Positions 1 through 9,586 of a DNA stretch of 64,000 bases are shown here, piece after piece. Within the stretch, counting starts at the first letter, position 1, and every line of letters begins with the position of its first letter. Below the pieces are notes generated by a model, which worked only from the letters and a program-made list of their open reading frames with translations, was not told the DNA's origin and did no database searches. The stretch comes from Pseudomonas sp. FP2309. GTDB taxonomy: Bacteria > Pseudomonadota > Gammaproteobacteria > Pseudomonadales > Pseudomonadaceae. A program made the translations under genes and the position numbers. The stretch covers positions 4,641,501 through 4,705,500 of the forward strand of contig NZ_CP117439.1 in the NCBI RefSeq assembly GCF_030687575.1, in the 5' to 3' direction.

Positions 1-232
1 GCACCAGCACGCGATTCTTGGTGCGCTCCATCTTGATGTCGATGTCACGGTCGATGCAGTTGTTGAACACGCAACCGGAAGCAACCACCAGGGACGTACC
101 GATCATCGCAGCCAGGAAGATGGCCAGATCGACATGTCCCTTGGAGGCCAGGAAGAAACCGCCCGCCACAGAAAGCACGTTACCGAAAATGATCCCCGGT
201 TTGGTGATTTGGATAAAGTGCTTAAGCGACAT
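1..232 (-). CDS. cyoE: Protoheme IX farnesyltransferase (heme O synthase), 3' end cut by window edge
   Basis: CyoE is a UbiA-family membrane enzyme that farnesylates heme b to heme O, the cofactor of cytochrome bo3. Only the first 77 codons are visible, reading [18 protein letters not shown] and then a hydrophobic segment. The conserved Asp-rich prenyl-diphosphate motif is present as NNCIDRDID, followed by KMERTKNR. The ATG at 230-232 lies 11 bases after the cyoD stop, so it is the last gene of the cyo operon. The remainder runs off the left edge. Confidence 0.95.
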   Translation of the reverse strand, partial: MSLKHFIQITKPGIIFGNVLSVAGGFFLASKGHVDLAIFLAAMIGTSLVVASGCVFNNCIDRDIDIKMERTKNRVLV

Positions 233-243
233 CGGGTCTTACC

Positions 244-579
244 TCACTTCGCCATCATGTAGGTGTGGATGCTGAACATGATCCACAGCGACAGACCAAC
301 CAGCAGAACGATCACCAGGCCTGCGAACACGAACGCAATCACGTTCTCGCGCTGAGCCTCGGAGCGGTCCAGGTGCAGGAAGTACACCAGGTGAACCAGC
401 ACCTGGATCACTGCGAACGCCAGGACGATCATCAGGGTGATCGACTTCGGCAAGGTTGGGTACATCACCAGGCCGAACGGGATCAGGGTCAGGATGACCG
501 ACAGGATGAAGCCGATAGCGTAAGACTTTACGCTGCCGTGGCTTGCATCGTGGCTGTCATGGGAGTGTGCATTAGCCAT
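244..579 (-). CDS. cyoD: Cytochrome bo3 ubiquinol oxidase subunit IV
   Basis: This is the small accessory subunit of the cytochrome bo3 complex in the inner membrane, thought to help assemble the metal centre of subunit I. The product is 111 residues, a usual length for CyoD. It has a His-rich start ([16 protein letters not shown]) and three hydrophobic segments spaced along the chain. Its start codon overlaps the cyoC stop by one base (position 579), so the two genes are translationally coupled. Confidence 0.95.
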   Translation of the reverse strand: MANAHSHDSHDASHGSVKSYAIGFILSVILTLIPFGLVMYPTLPKSITLMIVLAFAVIQVLVHLVYFLHLDRSEAQRENVIAFVFAGLVIVLLVGLSLWIMFSIHTYMMAK

Positions 580-1205
580 TACAGAGTCCCCATCAAGTAA
601 ACGACGGTGAATACGCAGATCCAGACCACGTCCAGGAAGTGCCAGAACAGGCTCAGGCAGCTCAGGCGGGTCTTGTTGGTGTTGGTCAGGCCGTGCTTAT
701 TGACCTGATACATCATCACCGCCATCCACAGCAGGCCGGCACTTACGTGCAGACCGTGGGTGCCTACCAGCGTGAAGAACGCCGACAGGAAGCCTGAACG
801 GTGCGGGCCGTAGCCTTCGGAGATCAGCAGGTGGAACTCGTTGATCTCCATGCCGATGAAGCCCAGGCCGAAGAGGAAGGTCAGGCCCAGCCAGCTCAGC
901 ACGCCTTTTTTGTTGCCCTTGTAGAAGGCCAACATGGCGAAGCCGTAGGTGATCGAACTGAACAACAGCAGGGCGGTTTCGCCGAGCACGTAAGGCAGTT
1001 CGAAGATGTCGTGGCCCGACGGGCCACCCGCTACGTTGTTTACCAGTACCGCGTACACCGCGAAGATCGACGCAAACAAGATGCAGTCGGTCATCAGGTA
1101 GAGCCAGAAACCGAAGACGGTCATTGGCCCCGAGTCGTGGTGATGGTCATCGTGCCCATGGTCATCGACATGGGCGTGTCCAGCATTGGTCACTAAGTTC
1201 GACAT
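579..1205 (-). CDS. cyoC: Cytochrome bo3 ubiquinol oxidase subunit III
   Basis: Subunit III of the heme-copper quinol oxidase, an integral membrane protein with no redox centre. The product has 208 residues with several hydrophobic helices. The N terminus is unusually rich in His and Asp ([17 protein letters not shown], about residues 10-26) and could bind metal, although such tails are common in Pseudomonas CyoC. The segment [14 protein letters not shown] is typical of the COX3 family. It starts 3 bases after cyoB ends. Confidence 0.95.
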   Translation of the reverse strand: MSNLVTNAGHAHVDDHGHDDHHHDSGPMTVFGFWLYLMTDCILFASIFAVYAVLVNNVAGGPSGHDIFELPYVLGETALLLFSSITYGFAMLAFYKGNKKGVLSWLGLTFLFGLGFIGMEINEFHLLISEGYGPHRSGFLSAFFTLVGTHGLHVSAGLLWMAVMMYQVNKHGLTNTNKTRLSCLSLFWHFLDVVWICVFTVVYLMGTL

Positions 1206-1208
1206 GGT

Positions 1209-3227
1209 TTAAGCCTGTTCCAACGAGGTTTCTACACGGTTGGCCGGGATTTTCTTCTCGGCGACCAGGCGAGCGTGCTGCTCGGCTTCGATGCGCTCGA
1301 TCGTTTCGACCGGCACCATGTAGCCTTGATCATCACGTGCTGCGTGGACAATGAAGTAGCCGATGGTGCCCACCAGGCTCACGATTGCCAGCCACCAGAT
1401 GTGCCAGATCATCGCGAAACCGAACACGGTCAACAGCGCACCCATCACCACACCAGTGGCGGTGTTGCTTGGCATGTGGATCGGTTCGTAGTGCTTAGGT
1501 TGCTGGTACGCAGTACCGTCTTCCTTGGCTTCGGTGAACGCATCGATGGTGTTCGCAGTCGGGATCACGGCGAAGTTGTAGAACGGCGGTGGCGACGAAG
1601 TCGACCATTCCAGGGTGTGGCCATTCCATGGGTCGCCGGAGTCGCACATGTTCTGCTTGCGATCACGCACGCTGACATACAGTTGGATCAACTGGCAGGC
1701 GATACCCACCGCGATCATCACCGCGCCGAACATGGCGACGTACAGGTACGGCACCCACTCAGGGTTGGTGGTGGCGTTCAGACGACGAGTCATGCCCATG
1801 AAGCCCAGTGCATAGAGCGGCATGAACGCGACGAAGAAGCCCGAGATCCAGAACCAGAATGCAGCCTTGCCCCAACCTTCGTGCAGCTTGAAGCCGAACG
1901 CTTTCGGGAAGTAGAAGCTGAAGCCGGCGATGTAACCGAATACCGCGCCACCGATGATCACGTTGTGGAAGTGAGCGATCACGAACAGGCTGTTGTGCAG
2001 TACGAAGTCAGCACCCGGGATGGCCAGCAGTACGCCGGTCATGCCGCCGATGGCGAAGGTCACCATAAAGCCCAGGGTCCACAGAACCTGGCTGGTCATG
2101 CGCAGACGACCGTGATAGATGGTGAACAGCCAGTTGAATAGCTTCACCCCCGTCGGGATGGAAATCAGCATCGTCGCCAGGCCGAAGAAGGCGTTGACGC
2201 TGGCCCCCGAGCCCATGGTGAAGAAGTGGTGCAGCCACACCATGAAGCCCAGCACGGAGATCGCGCCCGAGGCGTAGACCATCGAGTGGTGACCGAACAG
2301 GCGCTTGCCGGTAAAGGTCGAGATCACTTCGGAGAAGATACCGAACGCCGGCAGGATCAGGATGTACACCTCAGGGTGACCCCATGCCCAGAACAGGTTC
2401 ACGTACATCATTGGATTGCCACCAAGTTCATTGGTGAAAATGTGGAAATCCAGGTAACGGTCAAGCGACAGCAGCGCCATGGTAGCGGCCAGGATCGGGA
2501 ACGAAGCCACGATCAGGACGTTGGCCCAGGTGCAGGTCCAGGTGAAGATCGGCATGTCCATCAGTTTCATGCCAGGGGCGCGCATTTTCAGCACGGTGGC
2601 CAGGAAGTTGACCCCCGTCAGCGTCGTCCCGAGCCCTGATAACTGTAGCGCCCAGATGTAGTAGTCCACACCCACGCCAGGACTGTACTGAATGCCCGAC
2701 AGTGGCGGATACGCAACCCAACCGGTCTTGGCGAATTCGCCGACGCCCAGGGACACGTTGATCAGCACCACACCGGACACCAGCAGCCAGAAGCTCAGGG
2801 AGTTCAGGAACGGGTAGGCAACGTCACGCGCACCGATCTGCAGCGGCACTGCAAGGTTCATCAGGCCGGTGAAGAAAGGCATCGCCATGAAGATGATCAT
2901 GATCACACCGTGAGCGGTGAAGATCTGGTCATAGTGTTCAGGCGGCAGGTAGCCAGGCGAACCCTCGGTGGCCATGGCCAACTGGGTACGCATCATGATG
3001 GCGTCGGCAAAACCACGCAGCAGCATGACCATGGCAACGATGATGTACATCACGCCGATTTTCTTGTGGTCGACCGAAGTCAGCCACTCGGTCCACAGGT
3101 AGGTCCACTTCTTGAAGTAAGTGATACCTGCAAACAGTGCCAGACCACCCAGCGCGATCATGGCGATGGTAATCATCACAATCGGCTCGTGGAAAGGGAC
3201 CGCATCCCAACTTAATTTACCAAACAT
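1209..3227 (-). CDS. cyoB: Cytochrome bo3 ubiquinol oxidase subunit I
   Basis: This is the catalytic subunit. It holds low-spin heme b and the heme o3-CuB centre that reduces oxygen to water and pumps protons. The product has 672 residues, close to E. coli CyoB (663). The CuB-ligand motif WGHPEVY places His284 and cross-linked Tyr288 exactly as in E. coli, and further His ligands appear in WLHHFF and in the HFHNV stretch. It lies between cyoA and cyoC with spacers of only 3 bases, so it is co-transcribed. Confidence 0.97.
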   Translation of the reverse strand: MFGKLSWDAVPFHEPIVMITIAMIALGGLALFAGITYFKKWTYLWTEWLTSVDHKKIGVMYIIVAMVMLLRGFADAIMMRTQLAMATEGSPGYLPPEHYDQIFTAHGVIMIIFMAMPFFTGLMNLAVPLQIGARDVAYPFLNSLSFWLLVSGVVLINVSLGVGEFAKTGWVAYPPLSGIQYSPGVGVDYYIWALQLSGLGTTLTGVNFLATVLKMRAPGMKLMDMPIFTWTCTWANVLIVASFPILAATMALLSLDRYLDFHIFTNELGGNPMMYVNLFWAWGHPEVYILILPAFGIFSEVISTFTGKRLFGHHSMVYASGAISVLGFMVWLHHFFTMGSGASVNAFFGLATMLISIPTGVKLFNWLFTIYHGRLRMTSQVLWTLGFMVTFAIGGMTGVLLAIPGADFVLHNSLFVIAHFHNVIIGGAVFGYIAGFSFYFPKAFGFKLHEGWGKAAFWFWISGFFVAFMPLYALGFMGMTRRLNATTNPEWVPYLYVAMFGAVMIAVGIACQLIQLYVSVRDRKQNMCDSGDPWNGHTLEWSTSSPPPFYNFAVIPTANTIDAFTEAKEDGTAYQQPKHYEPIHMPSNTATGVVMGALLTVFGFAMIWHIWWLAIVSLVGTIGYFIVHAARDDQGYMVPVETIERIEAEQHARLVAEKKIPANRVETSLEQA

Positions 3228-3230
3228 CGT

Positions 3231-4172
3231 TTACTCCTCTGCCCCAGCAGTTGAATGCGCGCCCGTGTCAGAACCTTCAACCGCGGCCACTTCTTTCTTC
3301 TCGTGCTTGACCGGTTTGCCTGGTTTCATGCCTTCGTACTTGTCGACGATTTTCTGAAACAGGTTCGGCTCGTACGCGGAGTACAGGGCGACTGGGTTGT
3401 TCTGGCTTGGTTTGGTCAGGGCGTCGTATTCAGCTTGATCAAGCTGTTTAGGTGCGGCCTTGACTTCGGCTACCCAGGCGTTGAAGTCTTCCTGGCTCGT
3501 CGAGATCGCTTTGAATTTCATGCCGGTGAAGCCAGCGCCGCTGTAGTTGGCGGAGATGCCTTCCATTTCAGCTTTCTGGTTGGCGATCAGGTGCAGCTTG
3601 GTCTGCATGCCTGCCATCGCGTAGATCTGGCCGCCCAGAGCAGGGATGAAGAACGAGTTCATCACGGCGTCGGAGGTGATCTTGAAGTTAAGCGGGGTGT
3701 GTTCCGGGAACCGGATCTGATTCACCGTGGCAATACCCAGGTCCGGATAGATGAACAGCCACTTCCAGTCCAGCGCGACCACTTCGATGTTGATCGGCTT
3801 GACGTCGGATTCCAGCGGACGGTACGGGTCCAGTGCGTGGGTGGACTTGTAGGTCACATAACCCAGGGCAATGATGATGAGGATCGGGACCAGCCACACC
3901 GCGATTTCGATCTTGGTGGAGTGCGACCACTTCGGCGCGTAGGTGGCGCTGGTGTTCGACGCGCGGTATTTCCAGGCGAAGGCGAAGGTCATGATGATCA
4001 CAGGCACCACGACCAGCAGCATCAGCAGGGTGGCGGTGATGATCAGGTTTCGTTCATCCAGACCGACCTGTCCTTTTGGGTCGAGCAAGGTCCACTTGCA
4101 GCCTCCCAGCATTAACATCATGCCAAGCAGCGGCAAAAAGCCTAGTAATCGGGGGTACCTGTTTTTACTCAT
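3231..4172 (-). CDS. cyoA: Cytochrome bo3 ubiquinol oxidase subunit II (lipoprotein)
   Basis: Subunit II of the quinol oxidase; it is membrane anchored with a periplasmic cupredoxin-like domain. I chose the ATG at 4170-4172 because it is preceded by AGAGGT and starts the expected lipoprotein signal MSKNRYPRLLGF with lipobox LGGC; an in-frame start at 4301 would add 43 unrelated residues. This gives 313 residues. Two hydrophobic helices follow the lipobox. The C-terminal tail is rich in Lys, His, Glu and Ala. As in other quinol oxidases, I see no CuA cysteine pair. First gene of cyoABCDE. Confidence 0.94.
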   Translation of the reverse strand: MSKNRYPRLLGFLPLLGMMLMLGGCKWTLLDPKGQVGLDERNLIITATLLMLLVVVPVIIMTFAFAWKYRASNTSATYAPKWSHSTKIEIAVWLVPILIIIALGYVTYKSTHALDPYRPLESDVKPINIEVVALDWKWLFIYPDLGIATVNQIRFPEHTPLNFKITSDAVMNSFFIPALGGQIYAMAGMQTKLHLIANQKAEMEGISANYSGAGFTGMKFKAISTSQEDFNAWVAEVKAAPKQLDQAEYDALTKPSQNNPVALYSAYEPNLFQKIVDKYEGMKPGKPVKHEKKEVAAVEGSDTGAHSTAGAEE

Positions 4173-4913
4173 CTCACGACCTCTAAAGCAGCTTGCGCAA
4201 TGCAGTTGGGTTTTGATCGCCAACACTTCACCCTGCCAAGGGTTGGCATTTCTCTTCGATTGAATAAGAGCCTGCCCGACACGCCATACGGAGCGTTTCA
4301 CGGACCTGCGGTGAGTTCTTATTCGATTTCGTGGTTAAAGGCCTTGTTACAGACCAATTCCATTTGGTGCGGATAGTTGAAAGGCTGCCGGAACCTTGGG
4401 GTCGCACAGAGCCGTCCATCTGCCCCTCGACCGCTCCAGTGCTAAAAGATTGAACAGCACAGGACATTCAGTGCGGGCGATTGTAGTTAGCTAGCGATGT
4501 ATAAACCATGTCTGATAAAGAAATAATTTTTATCGAAAGCAGCAATAATCCTTCACCAAATTTGCAAAAGTTCGCGATCTTATCGCGTTCGATTCTCAAC
4601 AAAAACCACAAAAATTGCCGTGTTATAGGGCAAAGCGCCACAGACCTTACCCGCTGTAAGGGACCGAAAAACCTATCCAACCCCCCAGAAAACAAGGCAT
4701 TGGGACATCACGCAAAGGCACGTACGGCGTGAGGTTCGAGGCATCGTCGCAGCCTTGAATTGACAGCACGTTTTTGACGCTTTTTGCAAATTTGCGCGGC
4801 GCTTCAGCCGCTCAGAAACGTCTTGCGGCGCCCGCCGTGTGACAACGTGTCGCATGCTGCGCGCACCCGAAATTGTCCGGCGTCACGTTCCGTTCACAAA
4901 ACCCAATATGCGC
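4173..4913. other. Long intergenic region upstream of cyoA
   Basis: No convincing gene is present in these 741 bases. Short open frames here lack ribosome sites and family features. The region must hold the cyo promoter, since dsbB upstream is closed by a hairpin terminator. The central part (about 4480-4630) is AT-rich and contains a perfect 6-3-6 inverted repeat at 4573-4587. I could not assign a promoter with confidence, and no clear TTGAT-N4-ATCAA ANR box is present. Confidence 0.6.
4573..4587. promoter_or_regulatory. Inverted repeat upstream of cyo operon, possible operator
   Basis: CGCGAT-CTT-ATCGCG is a perfect 15-base inverted repeat in the AT-rich centre of the region between dsbB and cyoA. 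It is about 400 bases from the cyoA start, so its link to cyo regulation is an inference from position only. Confidence 0.3.
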
Positions 4914-4953
4914 AAACGCCCCGGCCTTCTTTTCAGGAGGACCGGGGCGTTTC
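4914..4953 (-). terminator. Rho-independent terminator after dsbB
   Basis: A 9-bp perfect stem (ACGCCCCGG at 4916-4924 pairing with CCGGGGCGT at 4942-4950) is flanked by A and T runs. It lies 11-50 bases beyond the dsbB stop in the direction of dsbB transcription. The T run is short (3 bases). Confidence 0.75.
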
Positions 4954-4963
4954 AGTAGATCGC

Positions 4964-5470
4964 TCAGGCCTTGCGTTGACGATTGCGATAGATACCCAGG
5001 GGTACCAGGATCACCGTCAGCACGAAGGCCACCAGCGCCCATTGCGCCAGAGACAGACCCAACACCGGCGGATACGGCGTACTGCAGAAGCCATCGACCT
5101 GAAAGCCCAAGGGAAAGACCTTCGCCAGGGGCAGGTCATCGACGATCGGCTGCAGCACGTCGATGCCGCAACTGACCTGGGGGAAAAACTGGGTGTACAC
5201 ATGGTGGCCGGCCGCGGCCACGCCGCCGAGGGCACTGAGCACCACCAACCCTTCGAAAAAGGTCAGGGCGCCCTTGCTGCGCATCGCCGCGCCGATGAAC
5301 GCAAACACCGCAATCAACAGCAGCGCATAGCGTTGCAGGATGCACAGCGGGCACGGCGCCTCACCCAGTACCACCTGCATGTACAACGCGCCACCGATCA
5401 GCGCCAGGCAGATGATGCCCAGCAACACCAGAAAGCGCCGCTCCCTGCCTAAACGCAATTCGTCACTCAT
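4964..5470 (-). CDS. dsbB: Disulfide bond formation protein B
   Basis: DsbB is an inner-membrane protein that reoxidises periplasmic DsbA and passes electrons to ubiquinone. The product has 168 residues with four hydrophobic helices. The first periplasmic loop carries the CPLC pair (Cys40, Cys43), and the second loop carries Cys101 and Cys129, matching the four essential cysteines of the family. It lies upstream of cyo but is separated from it by a terminator. Pseudomonas often has two DsbB paralogues, so the number (DsbB1 or DsbB2) is left open. Confidence 0.95.
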   Translation of the reverse strand: MSDELRLGRERRFLVLLGIICLALIGGALYMQVVLGEAPCPLCILQRYALLLIAVFAFIGAAMRSKGALTFFEGLVVLSALGGVAAAGHHVYTQFFPQVSCGIDVLQPIVDDLPLAKVFPLGFQVDGFCSTPYPPVLGLSLAQWALVAFVLTVILVPLGIYRNRQRKA

Positions 5471-5579
5471 CCCCGTATTCCTTTGTTTGTGCCAATGGCC
5501 GCAAGTTTACACACAGGCAGTGGTTAAAACAGAAGGGGGTTAACAGGGGATTAATCGGCAACGATGAAGAACAGAAAGA

Positions 5580-5600
5580 GGGAAGGGCTTGCCCCCTCCC
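5580..5600. repeat. REP-like GC-rich hairpin downstream of hmp
   Basis: GGGAAGGGC TT GCCCCCTCCC forms a short imperfect hairpin of the P. fluorescens REP type (core GGGCTTGCCCCC). It lies just past the hmp stop and may also stop transcription, although no T run follows. Confidence 0.45.
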
Positions 5601-5628
5601 CCCATTCAACAGCGTGAAGTTTCAGGTT

Positions 5629-6810
5629 CTATTCCAGAGCAGCAGCCGGGCCGAAGAACTCGTAGCGGCTTTGTTGCTCGGGTACGCCCAACGCCTTGAG
5701 GTGACGCTTGACCACCGCCATGAAGCCTTTTGGTCCCAGGAAATACGCATCCAGGTCGCGCTCCTGCGGCAACCATGCCGCCAATTGCTCCTGGCTCAGC
5801 AGCCCGACTTTATCGGCCGCCGCGCTCACCCCATCGTCCTCGGCATAGCAGTAGAAGCGCTTGAGTTGCGGGTGCCTGGCCGCCAGCGCATCCACCCACT
5901 CGCGGAACGCATGTACCCCGCCATTACGCGCGCAGTGGATAAAGTGCACCGGCCGGCCGGTGCCCAAGGCCGCTTCGAGCATTGGCAGGGTGGGCGTGAT
6001 ACCCACCCCGCCGCTGATCAGCACCAGCGGCTTGGCACTGGCCGCCAGGGTGAATTCCCCTGCCGGCGGAAACAGGTCGATGGTTGCACCGACAGGCAGT
6101 TGATCATGCAAGTAGTTCGACACCCGCCCCCCGGCTTCGCGCTTGACGCTGATGCGGTACAGGCCGGCATCACTCAAGGCCGACAGGGAATAGTTGCGCC
6201 GCACTTCTTCGCCATCGAGCACCAGTTTCATGCCGATGTATTGCCCTGGAGCGGCGGCCAGGATCGAACCGTTGTCCACCGGGGCAAAATAGAACGAACT
6301 GATCTCCTCGCTCTCCTCCACCCGCTTGACCAGCCGGAACGGCCGCGCACCGCGCCAGCCGCCGGGGGCCTGGGCCTTCTCGTCGTAGATGGCTGCCTCG
6401 GCGCCGATCAGAATGTCCGCCAACTGGCCGTAGGCGGCGCCCCAGGCACTCATCACCTCCGGCGTAGCAATTTCACTGCCCAGTACTTCGGAGATCGCCC
6501 GCAGCAGGCAGGCGCCCACGATCGGGTAATGTTCCGGCAGGATCTGCAACGCCACATGCTTGTTGATGATCTTGGCCACCAGGTCGCCCAACTGGTCGAG
6601 TTGATCGATGTGTCGCGCGTACATCAACACACCGTTGGCCAGGGCGCGGGGCTGATCGCCGCTGGCCTGGTGCGCCTGGTTGAACAGCGGGCGAACCTCG
6701 GGGTATTCGGCGAGCATCATGCGGTAGAAATGGGTGATCAGCGCTTCACCGCCGCTTTCCAGCAGGGGCACGGTGGATTTGACGATGGCACGGTCTTGGG
6801 CACTAAGCAT
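5629..6810 (-). CDS. hmp: Flavohemoprotein, nitric oxide dioxygenase
   Basis: Hmp is a cytoplasmic enzyme that converts nitric oxide and oxygen to nitrate using NAD(P)H. The product has 393 residues, the standard length. An N-terminal globin domain (about 1-140) is followed by an FAD-binding domain with RNYSLS (Arg205, Tyr207, Ser208, as in E. coli Hmp) and an NAD domain with GGVGITPTLPMLEA. A strong AGGAGG precedes the ATG. It is divergent from norR with three NorR-type sites between. In P. aeruginosa this pair is called fhp/fhpR. Confidence 0.96.
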   Translation of the reverse strand: MLSAQDRAIVKSTVPLLESGGEALITHFYRMMLAEYPEVRPLFNQAHQASGDQPRALANGVLMYARHIDQLDQLGDLVAKIINKHVALQILPEHYPIVGACLLRAISEVLGSEIATPEVMSAWGAAYGQLADILIGAEAAIYDEKAQAPGGWRGARPFRLVKRVEESEEISSFYFAPVDNGSILAAAPGQYIGMKLVLDGEEVRRNYSLSALSDAGLYRISVKREAGGRVSNYLHDQLPVGATIDLFPPAGEFTLAASAKPLVLISGGVGITPTLPMLEAALGTGRPVHFIHCARNGGVHAFREWVDALAARHPQLKRFYCYAEDDGVSAAADKVGLLSQEQLAAWLPQERDLDAYFLGPKGFMAVVKRHLKALGVPEQQSRYEFFGPAAALE

Positions 6811-6845
6811 GAGAGCCTCCTGGGCTTCTTTACTGATTACCCTTA

Positions 6846-6866
6846 GCTACTCAGTATTCATGCCAA
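6846..6866 (-). promoter_or_regulatory. hmp: Possible imperfect sigma-54 promoter for hmp
   Basis: Reading toward hmp, TTGGCATG is a good -24 element, but the -12 doublet at the right spacing is GA instead of GC. NorR is a GAFTGA-type sigma-54 activator, so a -24/-12 promoter is expected here. The mismatch makes the call weak. Confidence 0.35.
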
Positions 6867-6906
6867 CTTAGAAATTCTTATATTTCAATAAGTTAAATAT
6901 ATTGTA

Positions 6907-6962
6907 GTCAGTATGACTTCCTACACTTTATAGTCATAAGGACTACAAGGAGTCATTATGAC
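6907..6962. promoter_or_regulatory. Three NorR binding sites between hmp and norR
   Basis: Three copies of the NorR core GT-N7-AC lie here: GTCAGTATGAC (6907-6917), GTCATAAGGAC (6933-6943) and GTCATTATGAC (6952-6962). Two are perfect GTCA-N3-TGAC palindromes and the middle one has one mismatch. The third overlaps the norR start codon, which suggests autorepression. Three sites upstream of the target gene is the arrangement known for E. coli NorR and norVW. Confidence 0.8.
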
Positions 6963-8499
6963 TGCGCAATCGCTGCTCACCACCCTGCTGCCTCTGGTCG
7001 CCGACCTGTCCCGTGACCTGCCCGAGGGCGAGCGGTACCGCCGCCTGCTGCACGCCATGCGTGCCCTGCTGCCATGCGACGCCGCCGCCCTATTGCGCCT
7101 GGACGGAGACTGGCTGGTGCCGCTGGCCGTCGATGGTTTGAGCGCCGACACCCTGGGCCGACGTTTCAAGGTCAGTGAGCACCCACGCTTCGCGGTGCTG
7201 CTTAGCAGCCCCGGCCCGACGCGCTTCGACAGCGACAGCGAACTGCCCGACCCCTACGACGGCCTGGTCGATGGCCTGAACGGCCACCTTGAGGTGCACG
7301 ATTGCATGGGCTGCCCGCTGTTCGTCGAGGACCAGCCCTGGGGCCTGCTGACCCTTGACGCGCTGGATACCGAGCGTTTCGAGCGGGTTGAACTCGATGC
7401 CCTGCAAGCCTTCGCCAGCCTCGCCGCCGCTACCGTCAACGTGGCCCAACGCATCGAGCGCCTGGCGTTACGCGCCGAAGACGAACACCAGCGCGCCGAG
7501 ATCTACCGCCAGGCCAGCGGCCAGCAGCACCGGGAAATGATCGGTCAGAGCAAAACCCACAAGCGCCTCGTTGAAGAAATCAAACTGGTGGGCGGCAGCG
7601 ACCTCACCGTGCTGATCACCGGCGAAACCGGGGTGGGTAAAGAGCTGGTGGCCCAGGCGATCCACGCCGCGTCAGCTCGGGCGGACAAACCGCTGATCAG
7701 CCTCAACTGCGCCGCCCTGCCGGAAACGCTGGTAGAAAGCGAGCTGTTCGGCCATGTGCGCGGCGCCTTTACCGGCGCGCTGAACGAGCGCCGAGGCAAG
7801 TTCGAACTGGCCAATGGCGGCACGTTGTTCCTGGATGAAGTGGGCGAGCTCTCCCTGACCGTGCAAGCCAAGCTGTTGCGCGTGCTGCAAAGCGGTCAGT
7901 TGCAGCGCCTGGGCTCGGACAAGGAACACCAGGTGGACGTCCGCCTGATCGCCGCCACCAACCGCGACCTCGCCGATGAAGTGCGCAATGGCCGCTACCG
8001 CGCCGACTTCTACCACCGCCTGAGCGTGTACCCATTGCAAGTGCCGGCGCTGCGCGAGCGCGGGCGGGACGTGTTGCTGCTGGCGGGCTTCTTCCTCGAG
8101 CAAAACCGCTCACGCATGGGCCTGGGCAGCCTGCGCCTGAGCAGCGATGCCCAGGCAGCGTTGCTGGCTTATAACTGGCCGGGCAATGTGCGCGAGCTTG
8201 AGCATTTGATCGGGCGCAGCGCGCTCAAGGCGTTGGGCAACTGTCGTGAGCGCCCGAAGATTCTCAGCCTGAGTGCCCATGACCTGGACCTGCCGGCTGT
8301 CAGCACACCGGCGATTGAAGAGCCGACTCAAACAGCGCCGATCACCGGCGACCTGCGCCAGGCCACCGAGCATTATCAGCGCCAGGTGATCAGCGCCTGC
8401 CTGGAACGCCACCAGAACAACTGGGCCGGCGCCGCTCGCGAACTGGGCCTGGACCGCGCCAACCTCGGGCGGATGGCCAAGCGCTTGGGAATAAAATAG
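6958..8499 (+). CDS. norR: Nitric oxide-responsive sigma-54 activator
   Basis: NorR senses nitric oxide through a non-heme iron in its N-terminal GAF domain and activates sigma-54 promoters. The product has 513 residues. After the GAF region (about 1-180) comes the AAA+ domain with Walker A GETGVGKE (222-229) and the sigma-54 contact loop GAFTGA (269-274). A Fis-type helix-turn-helix ends the protein (about 470-513, NWAGAARELGLDRANLGRMA). The ATG follows AAGGAG. It is divergent from hmp, its likely target, and its start codon lies inside a NorR site. Confidence 0.94.
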   Translation: MTAQSLLTTLLPLVADLSRDLPEGERYRRLLHAMRALLPCDAAALLRLDGDWLVPLAVDGLSADTLGRRFKVSEHPRFAVLLSSPGPTRFDSDSELPDPYDGLVDGLNGHLEVHDCMGCPLFVEDQPWGLLTLDALDTERFERVELDALQAFASLAAATVNVAQRIERLALRAEDEHQRAEIYRQASGQQHREMIGQSKTHKRLVEEIKLVGGSDLTVLITGETGVGKELVAQAIHAASARADKPLISLNCAALPETLVESELFGHVRGAFTGALNERRGKFELANGGTLFLDEVGELSLTVQAKLLRVLQSGQLQRLGSDKEHQVDVRLIAATNRDLADEVRNGRYRADFYHRLSVYPLQVPALRERGRDVLLLAGFFLEQNRSRMGLGSLRLSSDAQAALLAYNWPGNVRELEHLIGRSALKALGNCRERPKILSLSAHDLDLPAVSTPAIEEPTQTAPITGDLRQATEHYQRQVISACLERHQNNWAGAARELGLDRANLGRMAKRLGIK

Positions 8500-8536
8500 C
8501 GGGGGTAAATGTGAGAGGCAGCACGCCCCTCCCCCA

Positions 8537-9448
8537 CTAGACCTGCTTTGCCTGAAGCATCGGACTCGCCGGCCTGACCACCTTAGGCTTACGAAACACC
8601 AACACATTGCCCAACATCACCAGCACCAACCCCGCCAACGCCGGCGCGGTCCATTGGTAGCCCTCGGCAAACGCCGACACGTTCAGCGCCACCACCGGGA
8701 ACAACACCGTGCAATAGGCCGCCCGCTCCGGCCCCATGCGGCCAACCAGGGTCAAATACGCGGTAAAGCCAATCACCGACCCCGGGATCACCAGGTACCA
8801 CAGGGCGCCGATATACCGCGCACTCCAGTCCATGTCGAAGGGGATCCCCCGCACCGCGCAATAGGTCGCCAGCATGGCCGCGCCATACGCCATGCCCCAG
8901 GCATTGGTGGTCAGCGGCTTGAGCCCGGCCTTCTGTTGCAGGCTCGAGAGCATATTGCCCGCCGAGAAACACATCGTCCCCAGCAACGCCAGGCCCAGGC
9001 CGAGCAGGGTCTGCGGGCTGGCGGTGTGCCCCACCAGCTCCGGCCAGAACAACAAGCCCAGGCCCGCCAGACCCAACGCGCCGCCCATCAACACGTTGCG
9101 TGCCACGCGCTGACCAAAAAACACCCGAGCATTCAGCGCGTTCCACAGCGTGGCCGTGGAAAACACCACCGCCACCAGGCCGCTGGGGATCCATTGGCTG
9201 GCAGTCAAAAAGCACATGAAGTTGACGCAGAACAGGCACAACCCTTGCGCCAGGCAGATCAGGTGTCCGCGCCGGTTCATCACTTGCAGCCTGCGACTGA
9301 GCAACAGCACTACAAACAGCACCAACGCCGCCAGGCCGAAGCGATAGACGATGGACACAGGAATCGCCACCACGCCCAACTGCCATTTGAGGGCGATCCA
9401 GGTGGTGCCCCAGATCAGGACGGTGAGCAAATACAGGAAAAGATTCAT
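8537..9448 (-). CDS. DMT-superfamily (EamA) transporter
   Basis: An inner-membrane permease of the drug/metabolite transporter superfamily; substrate unknown. The start chosen (ATG at 9446-9448, MNLFLYLLTVLIWGTTW) follows GGAG at good spacing, giving 303 residues; a longer frame adds about 97 residues unlike the family. The protein is hydrophobic throughout with the duplicated EamA layout. The opening W-G-T-T-W is typical of family members annotated as amino-acid or metabolite exporters. It is divergent from an AraC regulator, which may control it. Confidence 0.88.
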   Translation of the reverse strand: MNLFLYLLTVLIWGTTWIALKWQLGVVAIPVSIVYRFGLAALVLFVVLLLSRRLQVMNRRGHLICLAQGLCLFCVNFMCFLTASQWIPSGLVAVVFSTATLWNALNARVFFGQRVARNVLMGGALGLAGLGLLFWPELVGHTASPQTLLGLGLALLGTMCFSAGNMLSSLQQKAGLKPLTTNAWGMAYGAAMLATYCAVRGIPFDMDWSARYIGALWYLVIPGSVIGFTAYLTLVGRMGPERAAYCTVLFPVVALNVSAFAEGYQWTAPALAGLVLVMLGNVLVFRKPKVVRPASPMLQAKQV

Positions 9449-9586
9449 CGCGGGCTCCATCGGTTGAGCCACAGTGTCGCCCTCGAACCGCGCGAGGCTC
9501 TTGCACATTCTTGCGCTTTTGTCGGGCGACGGGATCACAGCGCCAACCGTGCAGAGTAGGATGCAAGGCGTCAACGAGTACTGACC

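Noticed and set aside
4173..4913. ANR (FNR-type) box for the cyo operon
   Set aside because: No TTGAT-N4-ATCAA sequence could be found; partial TTGAT matches have no second half.
5614..6846. A 410-codon plus-strand open frame opposite hmp
   Set aside because: It is the antisense of a clear hmp gene, rich in His, Arg and Gln with no family features, and arises from high-GC codon bias.
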